This document shows positions 1 to 6,255 of a stretch of DNA of 19,801 nucleotides, in pieces. Under the pieces are notes generated by a model. The model was not told the origin of the DNA. It ran no database searches and saw nothing but the letters and a program-made list of their open reading frames with translations. Every line of letters starts with the position of its first letter. Position 1 is the stretch's first letter. The stretch covers positions 1-19,801 of the forward strand of contig NZ_CAJPMA010000025.1 of NCBI RefSeq assembly GCF_905371695.1. The letters are read 5' to 3'. This stretch comes from an uncultured Campylobacter sp. GTDB lineage: Bacteria > Campylobacterota > Campylobacteria > Campylobacterales > Campylobacteraceae. A program made the position numbers and the translations under genes.

Positions 1-244
1 CGTTTGCGTAAATTACCAAAACGCCGCTCTCGCCGATCTTTTGCTTTAACTCGCGCGGGTTAAAATCCGCGCTTTTATTTGCAATGACTAGGTATTGCTC
101 GGCGCCGGAGACGGGCGCGGCAACGCCGTCCGTATTTTGCGCGAAAAGGTGCGTGAATTTCGGCCTAGGCTCTATGCTTTGCCATAGATCTAGCCTATTT
201 TGGGGCATTTGCAGCAAACAAATGCGTAAATTAACGCGGTACAA
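1..244 (-). CDS. Partial hypothetical protein (5' end only, runs off the window)
   Basis: This minus-strand frame is open from a TAA at 314-316 to the window edge. Its product is protein-like, for example the stretches LDLWQSIEPRPKFTHLF and FNPRELKQKIGESGVLVIY. I chose a TTG start at 242-244 because an AAAGG ribosome-binding sequence (forward 252-256) and a TATGAT -10 box (forward 272-277) sit at suitable distances upstream. The alternative is the ATG at 206-208, which has no visible ribosome-binding site. TTG starts occur elsewhere in this window (xth, pcm). I do not recognise the family. No signal peptide or membrane segment is visible in the part present. The gene points away from the PepSY gene and is separated from it by about 500 bp of non-coding DNA. 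Confidence 0.5.
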   Translation of the reverse strand, partial: MYRVNLRICLLQMPQNRLDLWQSIEPRPKFTHLFAQNTDGVAAPVSGAEQYLVIANKSADFNPRELKQKIGESGVLVIYAN

Positions 245-316
245 GATATCGCCTTTAAATGAAATTGCGAAATCATATAACAACAAATATAAATTTTTGC
301 GGAAATTTGAAAATTA

Positions 317-787
317 GAACGAAAATTTGCGCTTTACGCAAAAATTTTTAAGCCTTATCGCGGCTCGCTTTAAATTTGCGCGAATTTTTAGGAAGCGGTT
401 GCGAGCGTGAGCGAAACTTCTAAAATTCGTTTATATAAATTTCGGCGCGCTAAATCGCTCTAATTTTACGCTATCTATTCAAACGGACGCATTCCCTAGC
501 GATTATTTTACGGCTTCCCTACCGTTTGGCGCGATAATCGGTATGCGCGTTCTCGCCGAGAACGTAAAATTTTCGCCCAAGATAGGATTACGTTCAAATT
601 TGGCGAAATTCGAATTAAATTTTTACCGAATTCGCGAAATTTGGATGCAAAACGGCGAGCGGAAGTATTTTAAGAAGGATTTAAACGCCGCGACGAAAAT
701 TTCGTCCCGAGATTAGACATATAATCTGCAATGGGGCGAAATTTTCTAGTTCGTTTAAAGATGTTTAAAGGACGGCGCGAAAAAACG
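317..787. other. Non-coding gap with several inverted repeats
   Basis: I see no credible gene here: frames are broken every few tens of codons on both strands. It does contain symmetrical DNA: an imperfect hairpin at 381-429, a perfect 17-nt palindrome at 548-564 (arms CGTTCTCG and CGAGAACG) and a 15-nt palindrome at 692-706 (arms GACGAAA and TTTCGTC). The gap lies downstream of the PepSY gene and upstream of the partial gene at 1-244. No typical terminator with a T-run is visible for the PepSY gene, so one of these palindromes may serve instead. The region could also be the worn remains of a lost gene; nothing recognisable is left. Confidence 0.55.
381..429. repeat. Imperfect inverted repeat, possible hairpin
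   Basis: The left arm is 381-395 and the right arm is 417-429. The right arm is the reverse complement of the left apart from one extra T and one extra G. The central loop of about 21 nt contains GCGAGCGTGAGCG. It resembles the element upstream of glmM in design, with AT-rich arms around a GC-rich core containing AGCGT, but not in detailed sequence. Its function is unknown. Confidence 0.55.
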
Positions 788-1951
788 TTATTTATTGATG
801 CGTTTAAAAGTCATTATAAATCCGCTCGCTACCACCGCCATCGCCAGCACGACCGCTAACGCGAATATCGCCCTGCCCGCTTCGCCTAAAATTTCGCCCG
901 TGTGAATACTAAGCATCAGCTTGCTAACAGATCTGGCGTCGAAATTTTGTTTGGCGTTTTGCGCGGAGGCGGGCTTGTCTGCGGGTTTTGTAGGCGTTTG
1001 ATTTTGCGTTAAATTTTGCTCTTGTTTGCCGTTTTGCGCGCCGATTAGGAAATTTTGCGTATCGCCGCCGTTTTTAGGCGTAAATTTTATAACGAAAATT
1101 TCGCCTTTTTTATCGCGCAGATTTAGACTAGCGCTGCTAAAACCGCCTGAAATTTGGCTCTTAAATCCGTCGATAGCCTGTGCTACCTGAGCGATTTGCG
1201 CGTCACTCATCTTTTGCGTTTCGCGCCTTTGCGCCGCATTTTGAGTTACGCTCACGCCAAACGCCGCGTTTACTCCGCCGCGCACGAAATCATACGACCA
1301 GTAAAGCCCCGTTAGCGCCATTACGAAAAGCAAAACGCCCGTCCAAAGTCCGAGGCTTGCGTGAAATCTGTAAAAAAATCCGTATCCGCGCGCCTTCGGG
1401 TTAAATTTTAAGCTTTGCGCGAAATTTTTGCGGATAAACGGCCAGTATAGCCAAACGCCGCTTACGACTAAAATCGCCATTATAACGGAGCTAATCGCGA
1501 CGATATTTTTGCCGACTATGCGCGCTGTATCACTTTGCATGCCTAGCAGCGCAAGTCCTAAATTTCTATGTAGGCTCATAGCTACGCGGGTAAACGTATC
1601 GCCGTTATCTTCGCCTAAAATTTCAGCCGTCGCGGGATCTAATAAATATGTCTTTTGCTTTTTGTCCGCGACTAGAGCGACGCACCAAGCCGTATCCGCA
1701 CTTTGGGCGAAATTTATCGCAGTTAGAGCGTCAAAATTAGTTTTTTCTTTTAGCGCGGTTAAAATTTCCTCCGCGGTTTTTGGCTCGCCGCTAGGATTAA
1801 TTTGCATCTGACTTTGGCGAAATAGCTCCGATAACTCGGCGCGGTAAGATAAAAACGGCGCGCTAAATAATATAATAAATAGCGGCAAAGCTGCGACTAA
1901 GCTTAAAATAAGATGGAGATTAAACGTGAATTTGTTTCGCTTTAAGAGCAT
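788..1951 (-). CDS. PepSY-associated membrane protein
   Basis: The product is a 387-residue inner-membrane protein of the PepSY_TM type. Four membrane segments are visible, at about residues 13-35, 149-171, 197-219 and 359-381. A periplasmic region lies between the first and second, and another between the third and fourth. Conserved histidines sit near the membrane segments: H128 (SLHRNLGL), H197 (YRFHASLGLW) and H350 (SIHTGEILGEAGR), as is usual in this family. The second periplasmic loop ends in a low-complexity Q/N/K/P/A stretch at about 308-336. Family members often sit near siderophore receptors and are linked to ferric-iron reduction or uptake, but no such neighbour is seen here, so the role is inferred. 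AAAGGA (forward 1957-1962) precedes the ATG. The gene appears to be transcribed alone. Confidence 0.88.
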   Translation of the reverse strand: MLLKRNKFTFNLHLILSLVAALPLFIILFSAPFLSYRAELSELFRQSQMQINPSGEPKTAEEILTALKEKTNFDALTAINFAQSADTAWCVALVADKKQKTYLLDPATAEILGEDNGDTFTRVAMSLHRNLGLALLGMQSDTARIVGKNIVAISSVIMAILVVSGVWLYWPFIRKNFAQSLKFNPKARGYGFFYRFHASLGLWTGVLLFVMALTGLYWSYDFVRGGVNAAFGVSVTQNAAQRRETQKMSDAQIAQVAQAIDGFKSQISGGFSSASLNLRDKKGEIFVIKFTPKNGGDTQNFLIGAQNGKQEQNLTQNQTPTKPADKPASAQNAKQNFDARSVSKLMLSIHTGEILGEAGRAIFALAVVLAMAVVASGFIMTFKRINK

Positions 1952-1969
1952 ATCAGTCCTTTAAAAAGC

Positions 1970-1982
1970 GATATTGTATATC
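1970..1982 (-). promoter_or_regulatory. Probable promoter of the PepSY gene, overlapping a palindrome
   Basis: On the minus strand TGATATACAAT gives a -10 box TACAAT (forward 1973-1978), followed by a short leader with AAAGGA and the ATG at 1951. The box lies inside a 13-nt palindrome, GATAT-TGT-ATATC, placed where a repressor could block RNA polymerase. An iron-responsive regulator would fit the family but is a guess; the site is not a good Fur box. Confidence 0.5.
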
Positions 1983-2015
1983 AAAAAAGTTAATTAAATA
2001 TTAAATGAATAGAAA

Positions 2016-2046
2016 TAAAAAAAGCCCGAGCCAAGCGGCTCGGGCT
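2016..2046 (-). terminator. Rho-independent terminator of the minus-strand pseudopilin gene
   Basis: A perfect 10-bp stem (AGCCCGAGCC and GGCTCGGGCT, forward 2023-2032 and 2037-2046) with a 4-nt loop is followed on the minus strand by TTTTTT and more T-rich sequence. It starts 27 nt after the pseudopilin stop codon. This is the clearest intrinsic terminator in the window. Confidence 0.92.
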
Positions 2047-2072
2047 AGAAAATAAGCAAATTCTAAATTAGA

Positions 2073-2507
2073 TTAGAACTTAATAGCTTTACCTTTAACG
2101 TCAATCGGGTTAGACATCATTTTTGCGACAGAAGTATTTGCCAAAACAGATTGGCAGATAGCTGCGGTATTGTCGGTACCATTTGAAATCGTTAAAGTTG
2201 CGTTACCTGTTGTATTAAGAGTTACTTTTATACATTTTTTACCGGCAGAAGTTAACTCAACCTCGTTTACGGTACCACCAGGCACTGTAACTACGTTTGT
2301 CATCTTTGCGATACCGCCGTTATCCCAATCGCCTTGCGAAGTATAATAAGCACCTAGATCGCTAACGATAGTAGATAGGTTAGTGGCTGCTTTTGCAACT
2401 TCCGCATCGTCTCTGGTGGCTGCTAGTCTTGGGATAGCTACCGCTGCTAAAATACCTAAAATTACGATCACGAAGATCAACTCGATCATAGTAAAAGCTT
2501 TTTTCAT
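2073..2507 (-). CDS. Type II secretion/type IV pilin-like pseudopilin (copy 1)
   Basis: The 144-residue product begins with a short basic leader and a class III prepilin signal, MKKA then FTMIEL, followed by a hydrophobic helix to about residue 27. Glu at mature position 5 is present, as in pilins. The residue before the predicted cleavage is Ala rather than the usual Gly. The globular part has two cysteines, in GKKCIKV and AAICQSV, which could form a disulfide. Such proteins assemble into a pseudopilus or thin pilus after cleavage by a PilD-type peptidase; no other secretion or pilus gene is in the window. AGGAAA (forward 2515-2520) precedes the ATG. A strong terminator follows. The partner at 2727-3170 is a divergent paralogue with an identical first 108 bp. 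Confidence 0.88.
   Translation of the reverse strand: MKKAFTMIELIFVIVILGILAAVAIPRLAATRDDAEVAKAATNLSTIVSDLGAYYTSQGDWDNGGIAKMTNVVTVPGGTVNEVELTSAGKKCIKVTLNTTGNATLTISNGTDNTAAICQSVLANTSVAKMMSNPIDVKGKAIKF
2400..2507 (-). repeat. Left arm of a perfect 108-bp inverted repeat
   Basis: This is the exact reverse complement of 2727-2834. It covers the first 36 codons of the minus-strand pseudopilin, that is the leader, the hydrophobic helix and RLAATRDDAE. Identity begins at the start codon and ends at codon 36, after which the genes diverge strongly. The leaders outside the repeat are unrelated. Confidence 0.95.
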
Positions 2508-2556
2508 ATTTTTATTTCCTGATTTTATTTTATTTTTGCGCCTAAAAGGTTCGCGT

Positions 2557-2562
2557 ATTTTA
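2557..2562 (-). promoter_or_regulatory. Candidate promoter of the minus-strand pseudopilin
   Basis: On the minus strand TATGTAAAAT provides a -10 box TAAAAT about 50 nt before the ATG at 2507. An AT-rich, T-tract upstream region of the Campylobacter type precedes it. No clear -35 box is seen. This is weaker than the promoter facing the other pseudopilin. Confidence 0.4.
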
Positions 2563-2632
2563 CATAAAAATATTTAAATTTTAAATAAAATGTTAATTAT
2601 TCAAAAATTCTTTTAAATTCAGCAAACTTTAT

Positions 2633-2661
2633 GCTTAAAGTGTTTCGTTTTGTGATACAAT
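2633..2661 (+). promoter_or_regulatory. Promoter of the plus-strand pseudopilin
   Basis: An extended -10 element TGATACAAT (box TACAAT at 2656-2661) is preceded at 2633-2643 by GCTTAAAGTGT. The latter resembles the TTTAAGTnTT motif known upstream of sigma-70 -10 boxes in Campylobacter jejuni. The start codon is 65 nt downstream. Confidence 0.65.
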
Positions 2662-2726
2662 TCGCCCAAGCTTTATGAGAGATAAACATAAAGCAAATAA
2701 AATTTAAAAATTGAAAGGAACCGAAC

Positions 2727-2834
2727 ATGAAAAAAGCTTTTACTATGATCGAGTTGATCTTCGTGATCGTAATTTTAGGTATTTTAGCAGCGGTAGCTAT
2801 CCCAAGACTAGCAGCCACCAGAGACGATGCGGAA
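2727..2834 (+). repeat. Right arm of a perfect 108-bp inverted repeat
   Basis: This is the exact reverse complement of 2400-2507, including all synonymous positions over 36 codons. The two arms face each other across 219 bp (2508-2726) that hold both promoters and both ribosome-binding sites. Confidence 0.95.
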
Positions 2835-3170
2835 ATTTCAAAGGCGGCGATGAATCTATCGATACTTATACTGGATTTATCTGGCTATTACACGACGCAG
2901 GGCGAGTGGCATAACGGCGGTATCGAAAAGATGACCAACGTGCCCGCAGAACCGGTAAGCGGCAATATATACTCGGCAGAGCTTACGGCGGCGGGTAAAA
3001 AATGCATCAAAACTACGCTGGATACGGCGAATTCTACCTTAAAAATAGAAGGCGGAACGAATATGAGCGATCCTTTGTGCGCCAAAATACTCGCCGTTCC
3101 GAGTATCAAAAATATTACCGATCACAACGACGGTAAGATACACGTGCCTGGTAAATCTATGGTATTTTAA
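2727..3170 (+). CDS. Type II secretion/type IV pilin-like pseudopilin (copy 2)
   Basis: The 147-residue product has the same MKKA-FTMIEL prepilin signal and hydrophobic helix as copy 1, identical over residues 1-36. The globular domains are related but diverged: both keep NGGI.KMTNV, TSAGKKCIK or TAAGKKCIK, a second cysteine (here in DPLCAKI) and a C-terminal KG or PGK motif. The paralogues may therefore be alternative major or minor subunits of one filament. AAAGGA at 2714-2719 precedes the ATG. The gene ends just before a GC-rich hairpin shared with the convergent transporter gene. Confidence 0.88.
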   Translation: MKKAFTMIELIFVIVILGILAAVAIPRLAATRDDAEISKAAMNLSILILDLSGYYTTQGEWHNGGIEKMTNVPAEPVSGNIYSAELTAAGKKCIKTTLDTANSTLKIEGGTNMSDPLCAKILAVPSIKNITDHNDGKIHVPGKSMVF

Positions 3171-3172
3171 CC

Positions 3173-3194
3173 AAGCCCCGATTTAATTGGGGCT
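3173..3194. terminator. Weak bidirectional hairpin between convergent genes
   Basis: AGCCCC (3174-3179) and GGGGCT (3189-3194) form a stem that can extend by three weaker pairs into the loop. It overlaps the stop codon of the transporter gene (3183-3185). Neither side has a strong T-run, so termination is plausible but not certain. Confidence 0.5.
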
Positions 3195-4064
3195 ACGCTT
3201 TAAAAAATAACTTCCCGCTTCGCTTATTAAAATCCCCGCAAGTATTACCGCGGCGCCCGCAATCTGGCTAGCGCTTAAAATTTCTCCGCCCAAATAATAT
3301 CCCGCAACGCCAGCGCTTACCGGCTCTAGCGTCAGGATAAGCACCGTTTTAACGGGCGTCGTGTAGCGCTGCGCGATATTTTGCGTAAAAAAGGCTACCA
3401 CGGTCGCAAAAACGGCCAAAACAAGGATAATCGCGATAAACTCGCCGTCCGCGTTCGGGCGCGCCGTACCTTCAAAAATAAACGCACAGATCAAAGAAAG
3501 CACGCAGGTAACGGCAAATTCGGCGGTTACTAAAACGAAAATTTCGCAGCGATTAACGAAACGGGCGGCAAGAACGATCTCTAACGTGTAAGCTACCGCG
3601 CACGCAAGCGCTAAAATTTCGCCTAGCCCGAAGCCCACTTCGCCCGCGCACAAAAAATAAAGCCCCGTCGCGCATGCAAGCGCGCCCGCTACGGTATACG
3701 CGCGCACCCGAAATCCGAACAGCAAATAGTTAATAATCGGCGCTAAAACGACCACGAGCCCCGTAATAAACGCGACCGTTGAGCTAGGGGCGTATTTTAG
3801 CGCAAACGTCTGAAGCGCAAATCCCGCGAACAAAAACGCTCCGACGATCGCGCCGTATTTCAAACTTTTAAAATCTAGTTTGCGCGTAAAAAATGCGCAA
3901 ACTGCGAGCATTAACGCGGAAGCTATCAAAAACCGCCAAAATAAAATTACGTAGACGCCGTTCGTTTTTAGCGCGATCGCCGTAGGTAAAAACGTAAGCC
4001 CCCATATTAGCGCGACTACGACTAGCGCGGCGTCTGCGTAAAATTCTTTCGATTTTTTCTTCAT
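3183..4064 (-). CDS. DMT-superfamily (EamA) transporter
   Basis: The 293-residue product is very hydrophobic, with about ten predicted membrane helices in two homologous EamA halves. The first half contains ALIWGLTFLPTAIAL and FWRFLIAS near the N-terminus. The second contains the usual VKTVLILTLEPVSAGVAGYY segment near residue 240. Members export or import small metabolites such as amino acids or nucleosides; the substrate cannot be read from the sequence. The start ATG lies 31 bp after the stop of the DUF4197 gene on the same strand, and only a weak GGA precedes it, so it is probably co-transcribed with that gene. Confidence 0.88.
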   Translation of the reverse strand: MKKKSKEFYADAALVVVALIWGLTFLPTAIALKTNGVYVILFWRFLIASALMLAVCAFFTRKLDFKSLKYGAIVGAFLFAGFALQTFALKYAPSSTVAFITGLVVVLAPIINYLLFGFRVRAYTVAGALACATGLYFLCAGEVGFGLGEILALACAVAYTLEIVLAARFVNRCEIFVLVTAEFAVTCVLSLICAFIFEGTARPNADGEFIAIILVLAVFATVVAFFTQNIAQRYTTPVKTVLILTLEPVSAGVAGYYLGGEILSASQIAGAAVILAGILISEAGSYFLKRSPN

Positions 4065-4095
4065 AATTACGTCCGCTAGCGCCGAAACCCGAAAT

Positions 4096-4839
4096 TTACT
4101 TCATTATACCTTTTAAAATTTCGCCCGCTTTACCCGCGGCGGCGCTTCTAAGCAAGCTTTCTTTCTCGCTCATCACGGCAAATAGCCCGTCTAGCGTCTT
4201 TCGCGTAATGTAGTCGTTTAGATCCTCGCTATCGTCCGGCACGTACTCGCCGGCGCCTAAATTTACGGCTAAATTTTTGAGCGATTTTGCGGCGTCTGAT
4301 TTCATTACGCTACCGCCGATAAACGAATTTAGCCCGTTATACGCAGTCGCAAAGCTATTTTGACTCATCATCTCTTCGATCACGGGTTTAAAAACTTCGG
4401 TCAGTTTCGCGGAGGAATGCTGCTGCAAATATTTCGTAACGCTGTCGCTTCCGCCGTTAAAAAGGCTTTTTACGTCGCTTTCGCTCATATTTTTTATCGT
4501 CTGGGAAAATACGTCCGCAGCCTTAGGCACCGCCTTCGTCGCAGCCGCGTTTATCGACGTTATTAGCTCGTTCGCCCACTTTTCGCCGCCTACTTTTTTA
4601 GCTAGCTCGGCAGCCGTTTGCAGGCTTTTAGGCAGCGGAATTTTAGCCGTTTGGTTTTGCAAAAAGCCGCTATTTGACAGCTCTTTAACCGCCGCGTTTA
4701 AAGCCGAGCCTACCGCGCTTTTATAATCGCCCGAGCTTGCCGCTCCCAGCGCCTGCGCGCCTTGATTTACCGTGTCTTGCCAGCCCGCCTGCGCCGACGC
4801 GCACGCTAAAATAGCCGCTAAAATTAAACTTTTTTTCAT
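4096..4839 (-). CDS. DUF4197 secreted protein
   Basis: I start the gene at the ATG at 4839 (MKKSLILAAILACASAQAGWQD). It is preceded by AAAAGGAA (forward 4846-4853) and begins a clear signal peptide of about 18 residues. A longer frame from 4896 is possible, but its start lies upstream of the likely -10 box. The 247-residue protein matches the DUF4197 pattern: an alanine-rich N-terminal part, a middle region with SESDVKSLFNGGSDSVTKYL, and a C-terminal KTLDGLFAVMSEKESLLR. It is predicted to be periplasmic. The Cys in LACA makes a lipoprotein just possible, but the lipobox is poor. The family has no established function. It precedes the EamA transporter in a likely two-gene operon. Confidence 0.85.
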   Translation of the reverse strand: MKKSLILAAILACASAQAGWQDTVNQGAQALGAASSGDYKSAVGSALNAAVKELSNSGFLQNQTAKIPLPKSLQTAAELAKKVGGEKWANELITSINAAATKAVPKAADVFSQTIKNMSESDVKSLFNGGSDSVTKYLQQHSSAKLTEVFKPVIEEMMSQNSFATAYNGLNSFIGGSVMKSDAAKSLKNLAVNLGAGEYVPDDSEDLNDYITRKTLDGLFAVMSEKESLLRSAAAGKAGEILKGIMK

Positions 4840-4867
4840 CGTTTTTCCTTTTGTAAATTTCGGCGCA

Positions 4868-4873
4868 ATCATA
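4868..4873 (-). promoter_or_regulatory. Probable -10 box for the DUF4197 operon
   Basis: TATGAT on the minus strand lies 29 nt before the chosen start codon. It lies downstream of the alternative start at 4896, which supports the shorter protein. Confidence 0.5.
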
Positions 4874-4956
4874 GTGAAATTTGGCTTTTTATCCATTTAA
4901 ATTCGCAAATTCGCCGTTCTTAACCGAAATTAATCGCAAACGGGTAAAATTTTCGG

Positions 4957-4962
4957 TAAAAT
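4957..4962 (+). promoter_or_regulatory. Candidate -10 box for mntP
   Basis: TAAAAT lies 22 nt before the mntP ATG, with another TAAAAT at 4945-4950. AAAGGCGG directly before the ATG is the ribosome-binding site. The leader is too short for a yybP-ykoY manganese riboswitch. Confidence 0.4.
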
Positions 4963-4984
4963 CGGCGATTTTTAAAGGCGGAAT

Positions 4985-5539
4985 ATGGAAATTTTACTTT
5001 TGGCGTTCGCGCTGGCGATGGATAGCGTCGCGCTTAGTATCGCGAGCGGCGCTAGATGCAGGACTTTACGGTTTAAGGATGCGGTTAGAGTCGCGTTTAT
5101 TTTCGGATTTTTCCAAGCGCTAATGCCGCTTCTGGGCTTTGTTTTGGGGCTTAGCTTCGCTAAATTTATCGAGGCGGTCGATCATTTCATCGCGTTTGGG
5201 ATTTTGGCGGTTCTAGGCGCAAAAATGATACTAGAAGCGCGCGAAAATAAAGAGCAAGCCTGTCTTACGCGGCTTGGCGTTAGGTTTTTAATCAGCGGCG
5301 CGGCGGCTACTAGCATCGACGCGCTGGCCGTCGGAATTACGTTTAGCTTCGGCGGGACGGAAATTTGGAGTGCGTGCGCGATCATCGGCGGCGTATGCTT
5401 CGCGCTATGCGTGATTGCCTGTTACGCGGGGCGATTTTTAGGCGAATGGCTAGAAAGCAAGGCGCTAGTGCTAGGCGGCGTAATTTTGATTTTAATAGGG
5501 ACTAAAATTTTAGCCCAGCATTTGGGGTATTTGGGCTAG
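4985..5539 (+). CDS. mntP: Manganese efflux pump MntP
   Basis: The 184-residue product has six predicted membrane helices and the MntP (UPF0059) signature. D13 is in ALAMDSVALSIASG, D66 in EAVDHFIAFGIL and D112 in ATSIDALAVGI; these acidic membrane residues are needed for metal transport in the family. GFFQALMPLLGF at about 41-52 is also typical. Length matches the family (about 185-190). It exports Mn2+ across the inner membrane and protects against manganese excess. It diverges from the DUF4197 operon. Its TAG stop shares the four bases CTAG with the stop of the convergent restriction-enzyme gene, so the two genes end on top of each other. Confidence 0.93.
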   Translation: MEILLLAFALAMDSVALSIASGARCRTLRFKDAVRVAFIFGFFQALMPLLGFVLGLSFAKFIEAVDHFIAFGILAVLGAKMILEARENKEQACLTRLGVRFLISGAAATSIDALAVGITFSFGGTEIWSACAIIGGVCFALCVIACYAGRFLGEWLESKALVLGGVILILIGTKILAQHLGYLG

Positions 5540-6255
5540 ATCGCTAAAATCGCGTGATAAATTTTATCCAAAAACGCCTCGTAATCGTTAAAGATCACGC
5601 TGCCGCCTAGTCCGTCCGGCAACAAAGCATCATCATAATCGATTAAACTAGCGTCGTTTATGCGACTTTTGTAATGCGCGTTAAATTCGCTAGAATTTTC
5701 AAATTTCTCGCCTTCGTCTTTTAGCTTAACGACTGTTAGCAAGGTCTTGTTCGGAGCGTGAAAAAATACGTCTATATTATCTTTTGATAAAGTAAAATAT
5801 TTTTGCAAATTATGCTTATTTATTTCGTCGTATTTTTTAAATTTGCCGCTACTTTTAAAATACGGCACTTTGCTAAAAATAATAAAAATTTGAAAATACG
5901 CGATACGATTTGAACGGATATTCGCCGTTTCGCCCAGCATACTTTCAAAATAGTTGTTGCTATTTTGCAAGTAATTTCGCATTACGAATTTTATACCTAC
6001 CCCCGCTAGCGGCTTATCGTCCTTTAAAATCGTAACGTCTACGTTTTTATCGTAGTAGCGCCCGATTATCTTGCCTTCTTTGCCGTCGCCTATACCTTGC
6101 GATTTTACCTTATAGCCGCCTCCTAGCCGCGCGGCTAAGTCTTTTGCGATTTCCCCGTGCAAAATTTTAAGCTTCGCCGTGCTGCGCGAAGTCTGCACGT
6201 CTAAATAGCTCGCGAACGACCGCTTGATAACCTCTAAAAATTCGCCGTTGTTCAT
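5536..6255 (-). CDS. Probable type II restriction endonuclease
   Basis: The 239-residue protein is not one I can place in a named family. Its position, translationally coupled to a DNA methyltransferase (ATG and the preceding stop overlap as ATGA), makes it the likely cognate endonuclease. A PD-(D/E)xK-like core may run from GRYYDKNVDVTI (D73) to GVGIKFVMRNY (K89). The residue normally acidic two positions before the lysine is Gly87. E104 in NNYFESMLGETANIR may supply the missing carboxylate, as in enzymes with a migrated glutamate; this is inference. GGAG lies 8 nt before the start. Base composition looks lower in GC than the flanking genes, consistent with transfer. Alternatives are a nicking or accessory protein. 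Confidence 0.65.
   Translation of the reverse strand: MNNGEFLEVIKRSFASYLDVQTSRSTAKLKILHGEIAKDLAARLGGGYKVKSQGIGDGKEGKIIGRYYDKNVDVTILKDDKPLAGVGIKFVMRNYLQNSNNYFESMLGETANIRSNRIAYFQIFIIFSKVPYFKSSGKFKKYDEINKHNLQKYFTLSKDNIDVFFHAPNKTLLTVVKLKDEGEKFENSSEFNAHYKSRINDASLIDYDDALLPDGLGGSVIFNDYEAFLDKIYHAILAI

Noticed and set aside
84..317. 77-residue plus-strand open frame
   Set aside because: Its product is rich in Cys, Ser and Arg and unlike a real protein. The opposite strand has a better coding frame with start signals.
4840..4896. Upstream start for the DUF4197 gene
   Set aside because: It would hide the signal peptide and lies before the likely -10 box; the ATG at 4839 has the better ribosome-binding site.
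4897..4984. Possible manganese riboswitch before mntP
   Set aside because: The leader after the -10 box is only about 15-20 nt and shows no yybP-ykoY fold.
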